Positions 17,944 through 25,480 of a stretch of DNA of 64,000 nt are shown here, piece after piece. The first letter of the stretch is position 1. Each line of letters starts with the position of its first letter. The notes beneath the pieces were generated by a model. It did no database searches. It was not told the DNA's origin and worked only from the letters and a program-made list of their open reading frames with translations. Source of the stretch: Sphingomonas faeni (GTDB taxonomy: Bacteria > Pseudomonadota > Alphaproteobacteria > Sphingomonadales > Sphingomonadaceae); contig NZ_JALPNF010000001.1 in assembly GCF_023195535.1 (NCBI RefSeq), positions 1-64,000 of the forward strand. Direction: 5' to 3'. Both the position numbers and the translations under genes were made by a program.

Positions 17944-18986
17944 CGGCTCGCCAAGAGCGCCGACGGGGCTTGCCGGTGCGCTGATCCGATCAATTGATAG
18001 TCGATCATGATACCGACATGGTCCGACAGCATGGCATTTCGCCCGGAATGGCCGAACGGCGCGCTCAGGCTGGTGGGGCGGACTATGACCGCGTTTGCGG
18101 GGCGGTACATCAGCCAATCCTTGGCCCGGTGGGTCGACAGCGCGATGTCGGCTGGCTGCGTCACGCGACAGGTGGGCGACGTTCGGCACTGCAGCGAGCC
18201 GGCCGTCAATGTCGGTGTTCCGCCAAACATGTGCTGCGCAAAATATGCGCGCCGCTGGATATCATTGCCGACGTTGAAATCGCCCGCGACGAACATTGTC
18301 CCGCCGGTGCGCGACAACGACCCGACGAAATCGCTCAGCACGTCGATCTGCCGCATATAGGCATAGAGGGCGCGTGGCTCCGATACGCCGGTTGCCCCGT
18401 TCGAGTTCAGGTGCGTGTCGACAACCGTGACCGGGCCGGCAACGCCGGGGATCGCGATCAGCGCCGCCATCGCGCCCTTGTTGGCAAGGCAATCATAGCC
18501 CGCGCAGACCGGGTAGCTGATCCGGCGGACGGCGAGGATCGGGTAATCCGAGAAGATGGCGAGGCCGCTGCCGACGTGTTTGCCGACGCCTTCGCCGTAC
18601 CGCATGCTGCCCGCCGCTACGAACCTCCGATCGCCGGACGTTTCGGGCGACGCCGCCGCGCCGGCCGGCGCCCCGAACGCGACATAGCGATAGCCGGCCG
18701 CCGCGCCGATCGCCTTGGCATCGGGTACGAAGGCCTCCTGCACCGCGACGATGCCCGGTTGACGCCCAGCGCTCCGCATCGCGCGCAATTGCGCGGCGAT
18801 CGCCGACAGCGAAGCGGAACGATCCTCGGCGACCGGCCAGGGCAGCCCGTGGACGTTGTAGGTCAGCACCGAGACGGTGGCCGCCGGGCCCGCGACGGCC
18901 GCCGCGCCGGGAACCGATGCTGCGGATCCGACCAGCGCCGCCACGCAGGCCAAGGCGTGGGCGATGGATTGCGACATCGAGATCAT
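17940..18986 (-). CDS. Secreted endonuclease/exonuclease/phosphatase-family protein
   Basis: 348 residues with a signal peptide (Met1 or Met4; cleavage near AAAVA-GPA). The EEP catalytic blocks appear in order: LTYNVHG (Asn), VAVQEAF (Glu), VDTHLNSNG, VAGDFNVG (Asp, Asn) and MLSDHVGIM (Asp, His). Family members are sphingomyelinases, DNases and inositol-phosphate phosphatases; the sphingomyelinase C-like arrangement fits, but substrate is open. It faces the histidine kinase gene and shares a CTAG in which both stop codons read TAG. Confidence 0.85.
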   Translation of the reverse strand: MISMSQSIAHALACVAALVGSAASVPGAAAVAGPAATVSVLTYNVHGLPWPVAEDRSASLSAIAAQLRAMRSAGRQPGIVAVQEAFVPDAKAIGAAAGYRYVAFGAPAGAAASPETSGDRRFVAAGSMRYGEGVGKHVGSGLAIFSDYPILAVRRISYPVCAGYDCLANKGAMAALIAIPGVAGPVTVVDTHLNSNGATGVSEPRALYAYMRQIDVLSDFVGSLSRTGGTMFVAGDFNVGNDIQRRAYFAQHMFGGTPTLTAGSLQCRTSPTCRVTQPADIALSTHRAKDWLMYRPANAVIVRPTSLSAPFGHSGRNAMLSDHVGIMIDYQLIGSAHRQAPSALLASR

Positions 18987-19081
18987 CCTGCTTTCGGGGT
19001 TGTCCCAAACAGGACGTTGCCGCGCCGGGGGAACCGCATGTCACGTTCGCGGATCGCGGATATTTTGGTGGCGTGCCGACG

Positions 19082-19585
19082 TCAGCGCTTGAGCGGCGCG
19101 AACGAGAACAGCCCGCTGCGATAGTTCATCACCACCGTCGTCGGCGTGATCCCGGCGTGCGCGACGACCCGCGCCTGATCAGCGGCGGGCTTGGCATGAC
19201 CGAGCCGCGGATTGCTGCCAAAGCCGATGCCGTCGTGGAGCAGGCTGAAGCCATGTCCGCCGCTGCGCGCGTGGACGACGCTGAGTGCGTAGGCCCCAAC
19301 GGAAGGGACCCGCAAACACAGCTGCGCCGGACCGGTCGGGGGGACCGGGATTACGGTACGGCGGAACGTCTTGCCCTGCGCCACGAGCACATTGTCGTCG
19401 GCAAGGAAGTCCCCTTCGACCGCCGGATAGACTTCCGCGCGCAGGTTTCCCGTGCGATCCTTCAGGCCCTCGACAGTCACGAGGATCGCGGGGCCCGGCT
19501 CGTGCGGGCGGCATCGCGCCGCCTCGATCCCGAGCGCCGGTGTGGAGGGCAGCGTGGCGGCGAACAGCACTAGCGGAAGGATCAC
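19082..19585 (-). CDS. DUF2141 family exported protein
   Basis: 167 residues from a GTG that overlaps the stop of the upstream membrane-protein gene (GTGA). Signal peptide (ILPLVLFAATLPSTPA) then a small beta-sandwich: ILVTVEGLKDRTGNLRAEVY, LCLRVPSVGAYALSVVHA and GFSLLHDGIGFGSNP, the core of DUF2141. Function unknown; members are predicted secreted proteins. A longer frame upstream belongs to a shifted reading of the membrane-protein gene and is not part of this protein. Confidence 0.8.
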   Translation of the reverse strand: MILPLVLFAATLPSTPALGIEAARCRPHEPGPAILVTVEGLKDRTGNLRAEVYPAVEGDFLADDNVLVAQGKTFRRTVIPVPPTGPAQLCLRVPSVGAYALSVVHARSGGHGFSLLHDGIGFGSNPRLGHAKPAADQARVVAHAGITPTTVVMNYRSGLFSFAPLKR

Positions 19586-20517
19586 TGGACGGGCTCCGGG
19601 TTCAGCAGTTCGACGGCGGTCAGCACCGCGCCGAGCATGAGATGCGTGACCAGCCAGAGCGCGGCGATCATCGTCAGCAGCGCGGCCATGTGGAACGCGC
19701 TGCCGACCGTGAACGCGACCAGCCCTGCGAACACGATGTCCTTGTTGGGCAACAGCGGCAGCCGCGACACGAGCAGCCGCAACGTCGCGAGCACCAGCCA
19801 CCACGCGAGCGGCGCGGCCGGCAATGCGACCGCCCACAACGCCGCCGACAGGACCGTCGTCGTGACGATGCGCAACAGGTGGATCACCGCGATCCGGCTC
19901 AGTTCCGGACGCGGCAGCGTGAACAGCCGCTTGCGCATTACCAGCGCGATGATCGACGGGATCGCGATGCTGGCCGCCGAAACGATGATCATCTTGGCAT
20001 CCGTGCCGAGATGCAGCGCCGCGAGCGACGGCCAGCTGACCAACGCGAGCGCCAGCGTACAGGCGTTGGCGACGACTGCGGACAGGATCGACACATCCTT
20101 GATCGTCCCGAAGGGGCTGCCCACCAGCGACGCATGCTTGCGCGCCCAGGCATAGAAATATAGCTCGCCCGAATAGCCCGCGACGATCTCGTTGCTGATC
20201 CGCTTGCGCAGCAACGCGAGGAAACCGCGCGGCGGCAGCGCCCAGAGGCGGCGATAGATCACCCATTCGCTTGCCGGCAGCGCGAGATAGCCAGCCGCGA
20301 ACAACAGCCAGAACAGCGGCGCCCGCGGCACCATGGCGATCACCGCGCGCACGTCGAGATGACGCAATTGCCACAAGGCCGCGATAAGGATCGCCGCGGA
20401 TAACAATGGGGTCAGGGCGCGCGACGCGAACCCCCTGCTCATTGTGATCGGCTTGAGCTGCAGCGTCGAGACGGGCGAGACCGTGTGCTGGGCCGCGCGC
20501 TGAAAAGCGTCGCTCAC
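19582..20517 (-). CDS. Flippase-like / lysylphosphatidylglycerol-synthase-type membrane protein
   Basis: About 311 residues, GTG start proposed at 20517 (an ATG at 20610 in the same frame would add a basic, non-membrane tail; an ATG at 20442 is a third option). Around eight hydrophobic helices are visible, e.g. LFWLLFAAGYLAL, IIVSAASIAIPSIIALVM and AFHMAALLTMIAALWLV, with the conserved-looking ISNEIVAGYSGELYFYAWARK loop. Similar proteins accompany glycosyltransferases and are thought to move lipid-linked molecules. The divergent neighbours are a deacetylase and a glycosyltransferase, supporting a glycolipid role. Confidence 0.7.
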   Translation of the reverse strand: MSDAFQRAAQHTVSPVSTLQLKPITMSRGFASRALTPLLSAAILIAALWQLRHLDVRAVIAMVPRAPLFWLLFAAGYLALPASEWVIYRRLWALPPRGFLALLRKRISNEIVAGYSGELYFYAWARKHASLVGSPFGTIKDVSILSAVVANACTLALALVSWPSLAALHLGTDAKMIIVSAASIAIPSIIALVMRKRLFTLPRPELSRIAVIHLLRIVTTTVLSAALWAVALPAAPLAWWLVLATLRLLVSRLPLLPNKDIVFAGLVAFTVGSAFHMAALLTMIAALWLVTHLMLGAVLTAVELLNPEPVQ

Positions 20518-20748
20518 GCGGCCCCGTTCGGGGTCGAAATCCTGGTGACGGGGCACGGCAAGGCTGTGACGGCGAGGGAGCCGAGGTCTTTCATGCCTCT
20601 GGGACGCCACCAGATCACAGCATCAGCAGCCTCGATCGACGGACCGCGCAAAAGAATGGTCGGGAACACGCGGAAAAAATCGGACGGGGCTGAGGTTCGG
20701 CGGGGTCGGTGCCGTCTCCGGGGCATGCAGCTACGCTCCCGAAATACT

Positions 20749-21549
20749 ATGACGACGACCGCATCCGGGCCTCTGGCAGGCGATCGCAGCCCCGCCGATC
20801 GTCGCCTGGTGGTGTCGATCCACGACGTGTCGCCAATGTTCGCGGACCCGGTCGAGCGTCTTGCCGACAGGATCGGCGGCATTCTCGGCGGCCCGCGCTT
20901 TGCTATGCTGGTCGTCCCGGATCATTGGGGCGCTGCACCGCTCGACCGCGCGCCCACCTTCGCCCGGCGGCTGCGCGCATGGGCGGATGCGGGCGTCGAG
21001 ATGTTCCTGCACGGCTGGGTCCACCGCGACACGAGCGATCACCGGACCGCCGCCGCCGGTTTGAAGGCGCGTTACATGACCGCAGGCGAAGGCGAGTTCC
21101 TCGGGTTGAGCGCGGACGAGGCCGAGCACCGCATGCGACGCGGTCGCGACATGGTCGAGGACGCGATCGGCCGCCCAGTTGCGGGCTTCATCGCCCCGGC
21201 ATGGCTCTACGGACCGGGCGCGATGGCCGCGCTGAAATCCTGCGACTTCGCGCTGGCAGAGGATCATTTCCGCGTCTGGCGACCGGCGACGGGTGAGATC
21301 GTTGCGCGCGGACCGGTCGTGACCTGGGCGAGCCGGTCGGCGGCACGCACCGCGAGTTCGCTCGCGGTCGCCGCAGCCGCGCGCGCGCTGCCGGATTGGC
21401 TGCCGACCCTCAGGGTCGCAGTGCATCCCGGCGACGTCACGAAGGAGTCGTTGATGACCAGTATCGATCGGACGATTCGGTCGCTGTCGGCGCGTCGCAC
21501 GGTGGCGCGCTATTCCGACTTGCGGCCGGAGCAGGGGGCGTCGTCATGA
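20749..21549 (+). CDS. Polysaccharide deacetylase-like protein (DUF2334 type)
   Basis: 266 residues from ATG at 20749; the frame is open further upstream, but the homology begins at RLVVSIHDVSP. Motifs: SIHDVSP (metal-binding Asp), PDHWG, MFLHGWVHRD (HxxxH metal motif), GFIAPAWL and a late VAVHPGD. These match the divalent-metal NodB-like deacetylase fold in its DUF2334 form. It overlaps the glycosyltransferase start by ATGA and probably acts on the same cell-surface glycan. Confidence 0.85.
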   Translation: MTTTASGPLAGDRSPADRRLVVSIHDVSPMFADPVERLADRIGGILGGPRFAMLVVPDHWGAAPLDRAPTFARRLRAWADAGVEMFLHGWVHRDTSDHRTAAAGLKARYMTAGEGEFLGLSADEAEHRMRRGRDMVEDAIGRPVAGFIAPAWLYGPGAMAALKSCDFALAEDHFRVWRPATGEIVARGPVVTWASRSAARTASSLAVAAAARALPDWLPTLRVAVHPGDVTKESLMTSIDRTIRSLSARRTVARYSDLRPEQGASS

Positions 21550-22721
21550 AGATCGTCGATGTCTGCGCCTTTTATACGCCCAGCGGTGGCGGCGTGCGAA
21601 CCTATGTCGACCGCAAGCTCGTCGCCTTCGCCGAACGTGGCCACGAAATGGTGGTGGTCGCACCCGGCGAGCGCGACGGCATCGAACGGCGGGGGCTGAA
21701 TGCGACGATCCGCTGGGTGCGGTCGCCGCGATTCCCGCTCGACCGCGCCTATCGGTATTTCTCCGATCGTGCCGCGCTGCACCAGGTGCTCGACGAAGAG
21801 GATCCGGATCTCGTCGAGGTATCGTCCCCGTGGCGCAGCGCATCGATCGTCGCCGACTGGCGCAGCGGACGACGCGCCCGCGCGCGGCTGTCGCTGATCG
21901 CGCATGCAGATCCGCTTTCGGCCTATGCCTATCGCTGGTTCGAAGGGGTCGCCACTACGCAGACGATCGATCTCGCGTTCGACTGGTATTGGCGGCATTT
22001 GCGCCGGCTGGACCAACGCTTCGACATGGTGGTCAGCGCGAGCCACAGCCTGACCGGGCGGTTGCGCGACGGCGGACTGCAGAAAGTGTTGACCGATCCG
22101 ATGGGGGTCGAGCCGGGCCAGTTTTCGCCCGCACTGCGCGATGCGACGGTGCGCCGCGAGATGCTCGCTCTGTGCGGATTGCCGGAAGATGCGCTGCTGC
22201 TTATCGGCGTCGGACGCCATGCGCCCGAGAAGCGCTGGCCGATGATCGCGCAGGCGGCAACGATCGCGGGTACGCGCACGCCGGTCGGGCTGGTGATCGT
22301 CGGCGGTGGATCGCGGCAGCGGCCGATGATCGACGCGATCGCTGGCAATCCGCATGTCCGCCTGCTCGAACCGACCACCGATCGCCCCGCGCTGGCGCGG
22401 ATGATGGCCAGCGCCGACGCGCTGATCCACGGCTGCGAAGCTGAGACCTTCTGCTTCGTCGCCGCCGAAGCGCTGGCGTCCGGATTGCCCCTGATCGCGC
22501 CCGATCGCGGCGGCGCGGCAGACCTCGCGCGAGCCGGCGACGGGATATTGTACCGATCGGGCAACGCGCAGGCTGCCGCCGACGCGATCCTGAACGTTGC
22601 CCGGACCCGTTCCGCGCCGCGCGCGGTGCGCCCGGTCCGGACGATGGATCATCATTTCGACGATCTGCTGGCGTTTTACGAACAGGGTGCCCCCTCGAGC
22701 AGAGAAGGATCATGTCGATGA
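21546..22721 (+). CDS. GT4-family glycosyltransferase
   Basis: 391 residues, GT-B fold. N-terminal domain with TPSGGGVRTYVDRKLVAFAERGHEM (glycine-rich acceptor loop); C-terminal donor domain with LIGVGRHAPEKRW, LVIVGGGSRQR and the EX7E motif in HGCEAETFCFVAAEALASGLPLIAPDRGG. It transfers a sugar from a nucleotide donor to a lipid or glycan acceptor. ATG overlaps the deacetylase stop, and its own stop lies within the next small frame, giving a tight four-gene operon. Confidence 0.9.
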   Translation: MKIVDVCAFYTPSGGGVRTYVDRKLVAFAERGHEMVVVAPGERDGIERRGLNATIRWVRSPRFPLDRAYRYFSDRAALHQVLDEEDPDLVEVSSPWRSASIVADWRSGRRARARLSLIAHADPLSAYAYRWFEGVATTQTIDLAFDWYWRHLRRLDQRFDMVVSASHSLTGRLRDGGLQKVLTDPMGVEPGQFSPALRDATVRREMLALCGLPEDALLLIGVGRHAPEKRWPMIAQAATIAGTRTPVGLVIVGGGSRQRPMIDAIAGNPHVRLLEPTTDRPALARMMASADALIHGCEAETFCFVAAEALASGLPLIAPDRGGAADLARAGDGILYRSGNAQAAADAILNVARTRSAPRAVRPVRTMDHHFDDLLAFYEQGAPSSREGSCR

Positions 22722-22969
22722 CCGCGATCAGCCTCGACTTTGCGGATCAGAGCGCCGCCGCCGCGCCGATGTTGCAACCAACCGTGGACCGTGGTGGCTG
22801 CGACTTCAGCGGCGACGGGCGTATCGTCGATGGTATCGCGGCGGACCGATCTGCGCTGGCCTGTCCTAGCTTTTATGTCGCCATTCTGGCTTGCGCGGTG
22901 CTGGTCGTCGCGGTCGCCGTCATCGAGTGTTTCCGCATGGTTTCGAGACGATCGGGGCGCATATCGTGA
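22712..22969 (+). CDS. Small single-helix membrane protein, unknown
   Basis: 85 residues with one hydrophobic helix at about 54-73 (FYVAILACAVLVVAVAVIECF). No family recognised. Support for it being real is positional: its start overlaps the glycosyltransferase stop by 10 bp and its stop overlaps the next gene's GTG (GTGA). If real, it would be the coupling frame that feeds ribosomes to the downstream COG4705 gene. Confidence 0.5.
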   Translation: MSMTAISLDFADQSAAAAPMLQPTVDRGGCDFSGDGRIVDGIAADRSALACPSFYVAILACAVLVVAVAVIECFRMVSRRSGRIS

Positions 22970-23745
22970 CCGTCGGCGACCGCAAGGCGCTCGCGAAGGT
23001 CCCGGCCGTCACACTCCTGTTCTGGATCATCAAGATCCTCGCGACGACACTGGGCGAGACGGCGGGCGATACCGTCAGCATGTCGATGAACCTCGGCTAT
23101 CTCGTCGGTACCGCGATATTCGTGGCGATCCTAGTCGTGCTGGTCTGGCTGCAGGTCGCCGCCGAGCGATACCGTCCCTTCCTGTACTGGGCGACGATCA
23201 TCGCCTCGACGACGGCGGGGACCACGCTGGCGGACTTCGCCACCCGCTCGCTCGGGATCGGTTATCCAGGCGGTACGCTGATCCTGTTTGCGTGCGTCGC
23301 CGCGTCATTGTGGCTCTGGCACCGGATGCTCGGATCAGTGTCGGTCGCGACCGTCCATGAGCCTAGCGCGGAACTGTTCTACTGGGTCACGATCACTTTC
23401 TCGCAGACGCTGGGCACCGCGTTGGGGGACTGGACCGTCGATACCGGCGGCCTGGGCTATGGCGGCGCGGCAATCATATTCGGCGCGGTGCTGGCCGTCA
23501 TTGCGGCGCTGCATATCTGGACGTCCGTCGACCGCGTGCTGCTGTTCTAGAGCGCGTTCATCCTGACGCGACCGCTCGGCGCGGCTGTCGGCGACCTGCT
23601 CGACAAGCCGATCGATCGCGGCGGCTTCGCCTTTAGCCGCCCGCATGCCTCAGGCGTGCTGGTCGCCGCGATCGTCGTGCTCGTGCTCGTCTGGCCGCTT
23701 TACCCATCAGGCGAATCGATGCGCGACATTTCCCCCGCGACCTGA
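22966..23745 (+). pseudogene. COG4705-like membrane protein interrupted by an in-frame TAG
   Basis: Begins at GTG 22966 with KALAKVPAVTLLFWIIKILATTLGETAGD, typical of the duplicated COG4705 membrane family; the second repeat has ELFYWVTITFSQTLGTALGDW. A TAG at 23548-23550 stops the frame after VDRVLLF. Translation resumes in the same frame as SAFILTRPLGAAVGDLLDKP and ends at TGA 23743. Relatives, as I recall, have Trp at this point (LFWxAFILTRP), so TGG to TAG is the simplest explanation. The protein loses its last one or two helices; it may be non-functional or truncated. Confidence 0.75.
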
Positions 23746-23770
23746 TCTCGGTAAGGCACTAGAACGGGAC

Positions 23771-23791
23771 CGCCGCACGTGACGTGCGGCG
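23771..23791. promoter_or_regulatory. 21-bp perfect inverted repeat upstream of the sigma-factor gene
   Basis: CGCCGCACGT-G-ACGTGCGGCG has 10-bp arms and a 1-bp centre. It lies 26 bp after the COG4705 stop and about 20 bp before the sigma-factor frame. It has no T-tract and too small a loop for a terminator, so an operator is likelier. Confidence 0.5.
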
Positions 23792-23812
23792 CCCGACCAC
23801 GGAGCAGTTGTC

Positions 23813-24379
23813 GTAGCCGACACCGACACGACCCCTCCCGCCGGCCTGTCGGCGGTCCTCGCGGCAAACCGCGCGCAGCTCGTCCGGTTCTTCACCGGGC
23901 GGACAGGTAGCGCTGCGGAAGCCGAAGACGTCGTCCAGGAAATCTGGCTGCATATTGCCCAGCCCGACGGGAACTCTTCTACGGTGCCTGCCACCGGGCT
24001 GACCATTGGACCGATCGCCAACCCGCTCGCCTATCTGCACCGAGTCGGCATGAACATCGTGCTCGACCGGGTGCGCGCCCGCGGCCGTCGCGAGCGTCGT
24101 GATGCCGGGTATGTCGAGACCATGACCGCGGTCCTGGGTGCCGAGGCGATCGACGATTCCCCCTCGGCGTTCGATGCGGCCGTCGGGCGGGAACGGGTGG
24201 CGCGTTTCGCCGCCGTTCTAGCGGGGCCACCCGAAGGCGCCATGCGTGTCTTTCGACGACACCGGATCGACGGGGCGTCGCACGCGGAAATCGCCGCGGA
24301 GCTCGGGATCACGCGCAGCGCGGTCGAAAAACACATCGCGGTGGCGCTGAAGCATCTTCGGAGGGCGCTCGATGATTGA
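23813..24379 (+). CDS. ECF sigma factor, FecI-like, lacking a normal start codon
   Basis: The frame encodes sigma region 2 (LAANRAQLVRFFTGRTGSAAEAEDVVQEIWLHI) and region 4 (HAEIAAELGITRSAVEKHIAVALKHLRRAL). It would activate the adjacent FecR and TonB-receptor genes when signalled through FecR. In frame there is no ATG, GTG or TTG between the upstream stop at 23780 and the end of region 2; the first is GTG 23984, which would delete region 2. A GGAG at 23801-23804 sits 8 nt before GTA at 23813, suggesting a GTG mutated to GTA. The gene may be poorly expressed or dead. An unusual CTG start at 23846 is also possible. Confidence 0.7.
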   Translation, partial: VADTDTTPPAGLSAVLAANRAQLVRFFTGRTGSAAEAEDVVQEIWLHIAQPDGNSSTVPATGLTIGPIANPLAYLHRVGMNIVLDRVRARGRRERRDAGYVETMTAVLGAEAIDDSPSAFDAAVGRERVARFAAVLAGPPEGAMRVFRRHRIDGASHAEIAAELGITRSAVEKHIAVALKHLRRALDD

Positions 24380-24494
24380 TCGCATAGCGGGACTGCGGTT
24401 CGCCATCGGCGGCGGCGTCTATCAATCAGGCGCCTTTCAAACGGGCGCCTTTCAAACGGGTGGGGGGCATCCGCCGGATGGGAGGGCATCATGA
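24372..24494 (+). CDS. Candidate 40-residue ORF with pentapeptide repeat between fecI and fecR
   Basis: ATG at 24372 overlaps the end of the sigma-factor gene; the TGA at 24492 overlaps the fecR start (ATGA at 24491). The peptide reads MIDRIAGLRFAIGGG then three pentads of the form G-(V/A)-(Y/F)-Q-(S/T), then GGGHPPDGRAS. The overlap at both ends imitates the neighbouring genes and would couple fecR translation to fecI. No family recognised; similar AFQ-type repeats occur in some phage and envelope proteins. It may be coding or only a coupling leader. Confidence 0.4.
   Translation: MIDRIAGLRFAIGGGVYQSGAFQTGAFQTGGGHPPDGRAS
24429..24458 (+). repeat. 15-bp tandem repeat, two perfect copies plus one diverged
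   Basis: GGCGCCTTTCAAACG occurs at 24429-24443 and 24444-24458. A diverged copy (GGCGTCTATCAATCA, 11 of 15 identical) precedes them at 24414-24428. The unit is five codons in the small frame and would preserve that frame on expansion or loss. Confidence 0.75.
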
Positions 24495-25480
24495 CGTACG
24501 CACGCACGACGATCGATGCCGCTGCCGCCTGGCATGCACAGCTCGAATCGCCCGACATGGCGTGGGACGCGTTCGGCGATTGGCTCGACGCGGATCCTTC
24601 GCACCGTGACGCGTATGACGCGATCGCGGTGCTGGATGCCGAGATCGGCGAAACCGGACCGGCGATCGCGAAATTGCTTCCGGCCAATGATGATGACCAG
24701 CACGGCGACCATGCCGAAGACCTGACCGTTATTGGACCGCCTTCGAATACGCGGTGGCGCTGGGTCGGCCTGGGGATCGGCGGGGCGCTAGCGGCAGGGC
24801 TGGCGGTGATGGTCGTCGCGCCGTCCAGCGAAGGGGCTGCACAGGTCTATGTCACAGGCCGCGGCGAGACCCGCGCGGTTGCCCTTGCCGATGGCAGCCG
24901 GATGCAGATCGATCGCGGGTCCCGCGTGTCGGTGTCGGGCGGGCGCGCACCGGTGATCGAGATCGCGCAGGGCGCCGCGAGCTTTGCCGTGCGCCACGAT
25001 CCGGCACGCGTGCTGATGGTGCGCGCGGGCGGATATGAGATACGCGACCTCGGCACCCGGTTCGACGTCGTCAGCGCCCGCGGGCGAGTCGCGGTCACCG
25101 TCGCGCAAGGGACGGTCAGCGTGACCCCGACCGGCGGCGCGGCGGCCGACGCGACCGTGTTGAAGGCGGGGCAGGGGCTGGACATCGTTCCCGGCAAGCA
25201 GATCGCCCAGCGCCGTGATATCGATCCCGGCCGCGTCGCCGACTGGACCGATGGTCGTCTGGATTATGATGGTGCGCCGTTGGCGCTGGTTGCCGCCGAT
25301 ATCTCGCGGTATGCCGATAGCTCGCTGGTGGTCGATCCATCCGCGGCGAACCTGCGCTTTTCCGGGGTATTGACGATTGGTGATGGATCGCGGCTCGTCG
25401 ATCAGCTTCGGGCGGTACTGCCGATACGCGTTCGCCGCGTCGATGGCGTCGTGCATCTGGGCGGCACCGGCGCACGCTGA
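24491..25480 (+). CDS. FecR-family anti-sigma/signal-transduction protein
   Basis: 329 residues. The N-terminal cytoplasmic FecR_N region (AAAWHAQLESPDMAWDAFGDWLDADPSHRDAYD) binds the sigma factor, a single helix follows at about 96-112 (WVGLGIGGALAAGLAVMVVA), then the periplasmic FecR domain (RAVALADGSRMQIDRGSRVSV, YEIRDLGTRFDVV) and a C-terminal DUF4974/STN-like region (RYADSSLVVDPSAANLRFSGVLTIGDG) that receives the TonB-receptor signal. It ends about 100 bp inside the receptor gene. Confidence 0.9.
   Translation: MTYARTTIDAAAAWHAQLESPDMAWDAFGDWLDADPSHRDAYDAIAVLDAEIGETGPAIAKLLPANDDDQHGDHAEDLTVIGPPSNTRWRWVGLGIGGALAAGLAVMVVAPSSEGAAQVYVTGRGETRAVALADGSRMQIDRGSRVSVSGGRAPVIEIAQGAASFAVRHDPARVLMVRAGGYEIRDLGTRFDVVSARGRVAVTVAQGTVSVTPTGGAAADATVLKAGQGLDIVPGKQIAQRRDIDPGRVADWTDGRLDYDGAPLALVAADISRYADSSLVVDPSAANLRFSGVLTIGDGSRLVDQLRAVLPIRVRRVDGVVHLGGTGAR

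Noticed and set aside
19082..20374. Apparent 430-residue protein
   Set aside because: Its N-terminal part is the membrane-protein gene in a wrong frame; the real protein starts at GTG 19585.
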